DNA of 5,171 nucleotides from Micavibrio sp. UBA2020 (GTDB lineage Bacteria > Pseudomonadota > Alphaproteobacteria > Micavibrionales > UBA2020), in assembly GCA_002334985.1 (NCBI GenBank), contig DDBY01000116.1:2501-7671 (forward strand), written 5' to 3'. The notes under the pieces are model-generated. The model was given only the letters and a program-made list of their open reading frames with translations. It searched no databases and was not told the origin of the DNA. This document shows positions 1-5,171 of this stretch, piece by piece (the stretch's first letter is position 1; each line of letters starts with the position of its first letter). The translations under genes were made by a program, and so were the position numbers.

Positions 1-1
1 T

Positions 2-313
<312 letters not shown>

Positions 314-325
314 TTCCGGTGGTGT

Positions 326-354
326 AATATGCCGCAACTCTGGCGGCAGGTATT
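326..354. repeat. Imperfect inverted repeat in the spacer after the reductase gene
   Basis: The left arm AATATGCCGC (326-335) pairs with GCGGCA (343-348) plus TATT (351-354). The loop is 7 bases (336-342) and two G residues (349-350) are bulged out. It starts 13 bases after the reductase stop codon. No T-run follows, so it is not a standard intrinsic terminator. It could be a weak 3'-end or mRNA-stabilising hairpin of the reductase transcript, an operator-like site, or chance. Confidence 0.35.
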
Positions 355-359
355 ATAAC
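354..359 (+). promoter_or_regulatory. Possible -10 element (TATAAC) just upstream of the membrane-protein ATG
   Basis: TATAAC matches the -10 consensus TATAAT at five of six bases and lies in a short AT-rich patch of a GC-rich region. No good -35 hexamer is seen 16-18 bases upstream, where the inverted repeat lies. If used, transcription would start at about position 366, on the A of the ATG, giving a leaderless mRNA. This is a weak call based on sequence alone. Confidence 0.25.
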
Positions 360-365
360 CATATT

Positions 366-1142
366 ATGAATAACAATCGTTTCGACATTCTCGGCTGCGC
401 CGTACACGGCATCCGTTCGGTTTTTGCCGAATGGCGCTATCTGTCGTCGATTGCGCTGATGCCCGTCGCGCTGACGGCGCTTATCGAAATCGTAAAGCTC
501 TACGGCGTGGAAAAACAATCCATCGTAACGGAGCTTATCACCCTTCTGCCCGCCGGCGCGATGGCGGCGTGGTTCATGTTTTTGCAAACCCGCCTGCTGG
601 TTTTTGGCGAGCGCAAGGGCAAGCCCTCCGCCCATAGCGGCGAGGAGCGCAGGCGCGCTTTCGAAGCTTCCATGCTGCTCTGGCTACTGGTGAACATGGC
701 TGGCCTCGCCTTCATCGCCTTTCTGCTTTACTGGGCCAAGACGCAGCAAGCAGGCAGCAACCCCGCCGTTACCGCCGTCGGCTATCTTTTAATCGGTGCG
801 GTTTTCTGGGGCTTGCGGTTTTCCATCGTGCATATCCTCGGCGCGGTCGGTTATTCCATCCGCGATTACATCTACCGCGTGAACGGCGCGATGGTGTCGC
901 TGCGCCTGCTGGCGATGATGCTGATTGTGCTGTTACCCGTCAGCCTTGTTGCAAGTCCGGTTGAAGCGGCTCTGTTCGCGGCCATCAAGGAAGAAGCCGC
1001 ACCGCTGCATGTCTCCGGCCTTTTGCTGATGGTCGTTGTTTTGAAATTCGTGTTTCTGTCCTTTTTCAATGCCGCCGGCGTTTTCGCCCTGCGCGAGATG
1101 TTGAAAATCGGCACAGGGAAAGCGCAAGGGGCTGGCCGGTGA
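366..1142 (+). CDS. Six-segment integral membrane protein of unknown function
   Basis: I do not recognise this 258-residue protein. Hydrophobic stretches lie at about residues 26-45, 56-77, 101-124, 135-157, 178-198 and 215-242, so about six membrane helices are likely. A basic, charged loop (residues 81-100, GERKGKPSAH then SGEERRR) lies between helices 2 and 3, and by the positive-inside rule is probably cytoplasmic. The N-terminus (residues 1-25) is amphipathic rather than a cleavable signal peptide. No catalytic motif, metal site or transporter signature is visible. The ATG at 366 is the first start codon in this frame after the reductase stop. A longer frame from 234 would overlap the reductase by 80 bases and add 44 residues without membrane-protein character. 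No Shine-Dalgarno lies at normal spacing; the nearest purine run, GGCAGG at 345-350, is 15 bases away. The stop overlaps the ferredoxin GTG by 4 bases, which suggests linked expression and perhaps a linked role. Confidence 0.8.
   Translation: MNNNRFDILGCAVHGIRSVFAEWRYLSSIALMPVALTALIEIVKLYGVEKQSIVTELITLLPAGAMAAWFMFLQTRLLVFGERKGKPSAHSGEERRRAFEASMLLWLLVNMAGLAFIAFLLYWAKTQQAGSNPAVTAVGYLLIGAVFWGLRFSIVHILGAVGYSIRDYIYRVNGAMVSLRLLAMMLIVLLPVSLVASPVEAALFAAIKEEAAPLHVSGLLLMVVVLKFVFLSFFNAAGVFALREMLKIGTGKAQGAGR
1126..1131 (+). promoter_or_regulatory. Shine-Dalgarno supporting the GTG start of the ferredoxin
   Basis: AAGGGG lies 7 bases before the GTG at 1139, inside the 3' end of the membrane-protein gene. 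Its spacing supports GTG rather than a downstream ATG as the ferredoxin start, as does the way the family's N-terminal beta strand begins at this codon. Confidence 0.6.
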
Positions 1143-1471
1143 AAATTATTGTCAACGACCGCGAAGGCACGCGCCACGAACTGGAAGCCATCGAGGGCTG
1201 GCGCGTCATGGAAATCATCCGCGATTACGGCATGGGCGATGCGCGCCTGGGCATCAAGGCGGAATGCGGCGGGTCGCTGGCCTGCGGCACTTGTCACGTT
1301 TATGTAGCCAAAGACTGGCAAAATAAAATTCCGCCCGCCAGCGAAGATGAAACATACATGCTCGACGAAGCCTTCGAAGTGACCGAAGATTCGCGGCTTT
1401 CCTGCCAAATCATCATGAACGAAGAGCTGGACGGTATCGAGGTGACCCTCGCCCCCGGCTCGGAACCCTAA
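1139..1471 (+). CDS. [2Fe-2S] ferredoxin, adrenodoxin/putidaredoxin type
   Basis: This 110-residue soluble protein is a one-electron carrier. The cluster ligands are Cys43, Cys49, Cys52 and Cys89, giving the vertebrate/bacterial adrenodoxin pattern C-x5-C-x2-C-x36-C. The context around them is also typical: AECGGSLACGTCHVYV (residues 41-56), an acidic partner-binding segment with SEDETYMLDEAFE (68-80), and SRLSCQI (85-91). The acidic helix after the third cysteine is where reductases and P450-type partners dock in this family. Length is normal for the family (about 105-113 residues). Translation starts at GTG, four bases inside the preceding membrane-protein gene (GTGA overlap), so the two are probably translationally coupled. 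The likely electron donor is the ferredoxin-NADP reductase at the left edge. The final acceptor is unknown: no P450, Rieske oxygenase or iron-sulfur assembly gene lies in the window. A role in iron-sulfur cluster assembly or in haem or quinone biosynthesis cannot be excluded. Confidence 0.93.
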   Translation: MKIIVNDREGTRHELEAIEGWRVMEIIRDYGMGDARLGIKAECGGSLACGTCHVYVAKDWQNKIPPASEDETYMLDEAFEVTEDSRLSCQIIMNEELDGIEVTLAPGSEP

Positions 1472-1504
1472 TTCAAACCAAAGACCAAAACGGAAGATAC
1501 CCGC

Positions 1505-2584
1505 ATGAGCAACCTTGAAGCCCTGAAAAAGGAAATCGTCGAAACGGTGAAGGCCGCGGGCGATATCCAGTCCCTCGAAGAAGTCCGCGTGACCGCGCTT
1601 GGCAAAAAAGGCCGCGTGACCGACCTCATGAAAACGCTGGGCACGCTGTCGCCGGACGAGCGCAAGGAAATGGGGCAAGCCCTCAACCGCCTGAAAGACG
1701 AAATTAGCGCAGAGATTGACGCGCGCGCCAGCATCCTCAAAGCTGCCGCCATGAACGCGCGCCTTGCGTCCGAAAAAATTGATGTCACTCTTACCCCGCG
1801 CCCCGAAAACAAGGGCAGCATCCACCCCATCAGCCAGACCATCGAGGAGATGATTACCATCTTCGCCGATATGGGATTCAGCGTCGCCGAAGGACCGGAG
1901 ATTGAAGACGATTTCCACAACTTCACCGCGCTTAATTTTCCGCCCGAACACCCCGCCCGCCAGATGCACGACACGTTCTATCTGCCCGACGTTGCGGGCA
2001 AGACGGGCGATGCGGCGAAACGTCTTTTGCGCACGCATACATCGACCGTGCAGGTGCATGTGATGCAAACGCAAAAACCGCCCATCCGCGTTATCATCCC
2101 CGGCCGCACCTTCCGCTCCGACTACGACATGACGCACACACCGATGTTCCACCAGATGGAAGGCCTGCTCATTGACAAGGCCGCGCACATGGGGCACCTA
2201 AAAGGCTGCCTGATTGAATTCTGCAAACGCTTTTTCGAGGTGGATGACCTGCCCACGCGTTTCCGCCCGAGCTTCTTTCCTTTCACCGAGCCGTCTGCCG
2301 AAATGGATATCGGCTGCAGCCGCGAGAAAGGCGAGCTGAAAATCGGTGCGGGTTCCAGCTGGCTGGAAATCCTCGGCTGCGGCATGGTGCATCCGAATGT
2401 TCTCAAAAACTGCGGCATCGACCCCGATGAATATCAGGGCTTCGCCTTCGGCATGGGTATCGAGCGTGTGGCGATGCTGAAATACGGCATCCCCGACCTG
2501 CGCACTTTCTTTGAATCCGACCTGCGCTGGCTCAAACATTACGGCTTCGGCCCGCTGGAGCAGCCCAACAAGGCGCTTGGTTAA
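1505..2584 (+). CDS. pheS: Phenylalanyl-tRNA synthetase alpha subunit
   Basis: This is the catalytic subunit of the class IIc alpha2beta2 enzyme that attaches phenylalanine to tRNA-Phe. Residues 1-90 form the charged N-terminal coiled-coil arm that binds tRNA. Motif 1 begins near [10 protein letters not shown] (107-116). The substrate-binding HTS is residues 178-180 with Gln183. Motif 2 is [21 protein letters not shown] (200-220, containing the THTPMFHQ core). [12 protein letters not shown] (257-268) carries the pocket residues Phe258 and Phe260, and motif 3 is [11 protein letters not shown] (312-322). Ala314 aligns with the pocket-size residue Ala294 of the E. coli enzyme, so normal Phe selectivity is expected. 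The length of 359 residues is normal. GGAAG at 1492-1496 is a good ribosome-binding site 8 bases before the ATG. One oddity is QVHVM (183-187) where most relatives have Q-x-R-x-M: His185 replaces a usual Arg. The ferredoxin gene ends 33 bases upstream, too close for a leader-peptide attenuator. Confidence 0.97.
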   Translation: MSNLEALKKEIVETVKAAGDIQSLEEVRVTALGKKGRVTDLMKTLGTLSPDERKEMGQALNRLKDEISAEIDARASILKAAAMNARLASEKIDVTLTPRPENKGSIHPISQTIEEMITIFADMGFSVAEGPEIEDDFHNFTALNFPPEHPARQMHDTFYLPDVAGKTGDAAKRLLRTHTSTVQVHVMQTQKPPIRVIIPGRTFRSDYDMTHTPMFHQMEGLLIDKAAHMGHLKGCLIEFCKRFFEVDDLPTRFRPSFFPFTEPSAEMDIGCSREKGELKIGAGSSWLEILGCGMVHPNVLKNCGIDPDEYQGFAFGMGIERVAMLKYGIPDLRTFFESDLRWLKHYGFGPLEQPNKALG

Positions 2585-2623
2585 GCAACAGATTAGACAG
2601 ATATACGGACAGAGTTCACACAC

Positions 2624-5023
2624 ATGAAATTCACCCTCTCCTGGCTTAAAGACTTCATCGACACGCCCGCGACGCTTTCGGAAATCACCGACAAGCTGAC
2701 CGCTATCGGGCTTGAGGTCGAAGGCATCGACAACCCCGCCGAAACCCTGAAAGGATTCGTCGTCGGGCATGTCGTATCGGCCACCAAACACCCGGACGCC
2801 GACAAGCTGCAATGCCTCGTGGTCGATACAGGCAAGGAAAAACTGAACGTAGTTTGCGGCGCGCCCAATGCGCGCGCAGGTATGAAAGGCGTATTCGCCC
2901 CCGTCGGCAGCTACATCCCCGGCAGCGACCTGACGCTGAAAAAAGGCGTTATCCGCGGACAGGAATCGAACGGCATGATGTGTTCGGAGCGTGAATTGCA
3001 ACTATCCGAAGAGCATAACGGCATTATCGAGCTGCCCGATACCGCCGCCACCGGCAGCGACGCTGCCTCTGCACTCGGCCTTGACGACCCTGTGATTGAA
3101 ATCAACCTCACGCCGAACCGCGGCGATTGCGCGGGCATTTACGGCATCGCGCGCGACCTTGCCGCCGCAGGCCTTGGCACACTGCGCCCGCTTTCGCTGC
3201 CCAAATTGACGCCGACGTTTGAAAACCCGGTGAAGGTTTCGATTGCAGACACCAAAGCATGCCCGCTTTTCATCGGACGTTATATCCGCGGCGTCAAAAA
3301 CGGCCCTTCGCCCGAATGGCTGCAAAAACGCCTGAAGTCCGTGGGGCAAAACCCGATTTCCGCACTGGTCGATATCACCAATTACCTGACCATCGCCATG
3401 AACCGTCCGCTGCATGTATTCGATGCGGATAAATTGAAAGGCAACATTCACGTCCGCCCCGCCAAAGCAGGCGAAACGCTGGCGGCGCTGAACGACAAAA
3501 CCTATACGCTGCAAGACGGCATGACGGCCGTTTGCGACGACAGCGGCGTACTTGGACTGGGCGGCATCATCGGCGGCGTGCCGTCGTCTGTGAGCGAAAG
3601 CACGCAGAATGTTTATCTTGAGGTTGCGCTGTTCGACACCACGCGCACCGCCATGACAGGGCAGAAACTGCAAATCGACAGTGATGCGCGTTACCGTTTC
3701 GAGCGCGGCATCGACACCGCCTTCGCCCATGACGGTGCGGCCATTGCCACGCAAATGATTTTGGACATTTGCGGCGGCGAAGTCAGCGATGTTGCCGTCG
3801 CTGGCGTCGCGCCCGACGCCAGCCGCACGATTGCCTATGCGCCCGAGCGCCTGAAGCTGCTGGGCGGTATCGAACTGCCGGAGGCGCGCCAGAAAGCCAT
3901 CCTCGCCGCCCTTGGATTTGAAGTGGCGGAAGCGGGCAAGGCATGGAACGTCAAGACGCCCAGCTGGCGCGCCGACGTCGAAGGCGCTGCCGATATCGTC
4001 GAAGAAATCCTGCGCATCAACGGCTATGACAATATCCCCGCCGTCACCGTGCGCCCCGCGGCGGACGAAAAGCTGGAACCGCTGTCGCCGCTGGCCAAAC
4101 GCGGCACCATCGCACGCCGCGTGCTGGCAACCCGCGGGCTTTGCGAAACCATCACATGGTCTTTTCTGGACGAAGCCTCGGCCGAGCTGTTCGGCGTCAA
4201 CCGCCGCCAGAACAAAGCCGCGCTGACCCTGACCAATCCCATCAGCGTTGATTTGTCTGTCATGCGCCCGTCCATTTTGCCGAACCTGATTGCCGCCGCC
4301 GGCCGCAATACAGACCGCGGTATCGGCAATGCCGCGCTTTTTGAAATCGGCAACTGTTATTGGTCGGTCGAAGCGGAGGGACAAGTCCTGACCGCCTCAG
4401 GCCTGCGCAGCGGCGATGCGCGTGCCCGCCATTGGTCGGGCGCCGCGCGTCGCGTGGATGTTTACGACGCCAAAGCCGACGCGCTGGCGGTGCTGGAGGC
4501 CTGCGGCGTGAATACCGCCAATATTCAAATCAGCACCGATGCACCGGAGTGGTATCACCCGGGCCGCTCCGGCGCGCTGCGTTTGGGCCCGACGGTACTG
4601 GCCTGGTTTGGCGAAATTCACCCCGCCGTGCTTGCGGCCATGAAGCGCGACGAAGCCTATGCAGGCTTCGAGATTTTCCTGCCCAGCCTGCCGCAGGCGA
4701 AGAAAAAAGGCCCGCAGAAAGAACTGCTGCGCCCCTCACCCTTCCAGCCGGTCAGCCGCGATTTCGCCTTTATCCTCGATGAAACGGTCGAAGGCGATAA
4801 ACTTCTGCGCGCTATTCGCGGGGCAGAAAAGAAACTGATTAGCCATGCGGAAATTTTCGACGTGTATCAGGGCAAAGGCGTGGAGCCGGGCAAAAAATCC
4901 GTCGCCGTCGCTGTCCTGTTGCAGCCCGCCGAAAAAACGCTGACGGACGAAGAAATCACAGCCGTCTGCCAGAAAATCGTCGAGGCCGTCAAGGCGCAGA
5001 CCGGCGGCGCACTGCGCGGTTAA
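2624..5023 (+). CDS. pheT: Phenylalanyl-tRNA synthetase beta subunit
   Basis: This 799-residue subunit pairs with PheS, recognises tRNA-Phe and hydrolyses mischarged Tyr-tRNA-Phe. Domains in order: N-terminal B1 (about 1-38); an EMAP-like tRNA-binding fold (39-149, with KHPDADKL and VCGAPN); the TPNRGDC segment that closes B1 (163-169); the B3/B4 editing module (about 210-395), with His264, the GGIIGG loop (313-318), Glu333 in YLEVALFD, and SDARYRFERG (353-362); B5 (about 403-475), with Asp451, Asp457, Glu460 and Glu461 matching the usual Mg-binding acidic set; the catalytic-like core (about 484-690), with ETITWSF (508-514), TNPIS (537-541) and MRPSILPNL (547-555); and the C-terminal ferredoxin-fold anticodon-binding domain (705-798, PSPFQPVSRDFAFI onward). 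Length is normal and no frameshift is seen. The gene starts 39 bases after pheS. The ribosome-binding site is only moderate (GGACAG at 2607-2612, 11 bases before the ATG), which fits co-transcription with pheS. Confidence 0.97.
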   Translation: MKFTLSWLKDFIDTPATLSEITDKLTAIGLEVEGIDNPAETLKGFVVGHVVSATKHPDADKLQCLVVDTGKEKLNVVCGAPNARAGMKGVFAPVGSYIPGSDLTLKKGVIRGQESNGMMCSERELQLSEEHNGIIELPDTAATGSDAASALGLDDPVIEINLTPNRGDCAGIYGIARDLAAAGLGTLRPLSLPKLTPTFENPVKVSIADTKACPLFIGRYIRGVKNGPSPEWLQKRLKSVGQNPISALVDITNYLTIAMNRPLHVFDADKLKGNIHVRPAKAGETLAALNDKTYTLQDGMTAVCDDSGVLGLGGIIGGVPSSVSESTQNVYLEVALFDTTRTAMTGQKLQIDSDARYRFERGIDTAFAHDGAAIATQMILDICGGEVSDVAVAGVAPDASRTIAYAPERLKLLGGIELPEARQKAILAALGFEVAEAGKAWNVKTPSWRADVEGAADIVEEILRINGYDNIPAVTVRPAADEKLEPLSPLAKRGTIARRVLATRGLCETITWSFLDEASAELFGVNRRQNKAALTLTNPISVDLSVMRPSILPNLIAAAGRNTDRGIGNAALFEIGNCYWSVEAEGQVLTASGLRSGDARARHWSGAARRVDVYDAKADALAVLEACGVNTANIQISTDAPEWYHPGRSGALRLGPTVLAWFGEIHPAVLAAMKRDEAYAGFEIFLPSLPQAKKKGPQKELLRPSPFQPVSRDFAFILDETVEGDKLLRAIRGAEKKLISHAEIFDVYQGKGVEPGKKSVAVAVLLQPAEKTLTDEEITAVCQKIVEAVKAQTGGALRG

Positions 5024-5035
5024 GCGTCCCCTGCC

Positions 5036-5078
5036 ATATAAAAAAGGGCGCCCGCATGTGGCGCCCTTTTTGTTATAT
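5036..5078. terminator. Symmetrical intrinsic terminator between pheT and the convergent gene
   Basis: The arms AAAAAGGGCGCC (5041-5052) and GGCGCCCTTTTT (5060-5071) are perfectly complementary over 12 bp, with a 7-base loop (5053-5059). The stem can extend by ATATA (5036-5040) with TATAT (5074-5078), leaving G5072 and T5073 bulged. There is a T-run after the GC stem on each strand, so it can stop transcription both from pheT on the plus strand and from the gene ending at 5099 on the minus strand. It begins 12 bases after the pheT stop. Confidence 0.92.
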
Positions 5079-5098
5079 CCCGCTTGGCTGCGGCGCGT

Positions 5099-5171
5099 TT
5101 ATTTCGAACGCGTATGGTCGTCGATTTCATCTTTGATTTCTTCGCTTGCCTCTTCGGCAGCGTCTTTGATG
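5099..5171 (-). CDS. C-terminal end of a convergent gene, product unknown
   Basis: Reading leftward from the right edge, an open frame of 23 codons ends in TAA at 5101-5099. The peptide is highly charged: IKDAAEEASEEIKDE followed by IDDHTRSK. It is rich in Ala, Glu, Lys and Asp in an alternating pattern that would form an amphipathic or coiled helix. It is likely genuine because it ends 20 bases before the terminator hairpin, which has a T-run in this orientation too, and because no competing plus-strand gene is present. The fragment is too short for a family call. Charged helical tails like this occur in many small stress or membrane-anchored proteins, but nothing here selects one. Confidence 0.6.
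   Translation of the reverse strand, partial: IKDAAEEASEEIKDEIDDHTRSK

Noticed and set aside
872..2197. Long minus-strand open frame (441 codons) opposite the membrane protein, ferredoxin and pheS
   Set aside because: It lies opposite three genes with clear coding evidence. The translation is rich in His, Arg, Phe and Gly with no recognisable domain, as expected from the complement of GC-rich codons.
2596..2613. Two GACAGA copies 12 bases apart in the pheS-pheT spacer
   Set aside because: A six-base repeat in two copies is expected by chance. The second overlaps the likely ribosome-binding site, which explains its purine content.
2198..3001. Minus-strand open frame (267 codons) across the pheS-pheT junction
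   Set aside because: It covers conserved ends of both real genes, has no domain signature, and is composed like the other antisense frames.
3535..3600. Possible defect in the PheT editing loop (GGIIGGVPSSV rather than a Glu-containing loop)
   Set aside because: The Gly-rich core, His264, Glu333 and the SDARYRFERG segment are all intact, and the residues after GGIIGG vary between lineages. I see no reason to call editing lost.
3002..4384. Long minus-strand open frame (460 codons) opposite pheT
   Set aside because: It is fully antisense to the conserved pheT domains and has a low-complexity Arg/Gly/Ala/Gln-rich translation with no motif. It is a by-product of GC-rich third positions.

Overview
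The window reads as ordinary chromosomal DNA from a fairly GC-rich bacterium, most likely an alphaproteobacterium. This rests on three things: a thioredoxin-reductase-like ferredoxin-NADP reductase, an adrenodoxin-type [2Fe-2S] ferredoxin, and the length and style of PheS and PheT. I judged these by eye, so the lineage is an inference. No mobile element, phage gene, CRISPR array, tRNA or rRNA is visible. Gene density is high: four plus-strand genes end to end, a partial gene at the left edge and the tail of a convergent minus-strand gene at the right edge.

Layout: (1) 2-313 is the C-terminal third of a ferredoxin-NADP reductase. (2) 314-365 is a short spacer with an imperfect hairpin and an AT-rich possible -10 element directly before the next ATG. 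(3) 366-1142 encodes a 258-residue protein with about six membrane segments that I do not recognise. (4) 1139-1471 encodes a 2Fe-2S ferredoxin whose GTG start overlaps the previous stop by 4 bases. (5) 1505-2584 is pheS and 2624-5023 is pheT, the two subunits of phenylalanyl-tRNA synthetase, both intact. (6) 5036-5078 is a strong symmetrical terminator hairpin. (7) 5099-5171 on the minus strand is the last 23 codons of an unidentified gene that converges on pheT and shares this terminator.

The genes fall into two functional groups. The reductase and the ferredoxin could form one electron route, NADPH to FAD to the 2Fe-2S cluster. The membrane protein lies between them and is translationally coupled to the ferredoxin. 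PheS and PheT form the alpha2beta2 enzyme that charges tRNA-Phe. Only 33 bases separate the ferredoxin from pheS, so pheST may be read through from the redox genes. The window lacks the infC-rpmI-rplT neighbours and the Phe-rich leader peptide known from enteric pheST.

I found no convincing new system. The points most worth a second look are the uncharacterised membrane protein coupled to the ferredoxin, its possibly leaderless start, and a His where PheS usually has Arg just after the HTS-x-VQ motif.
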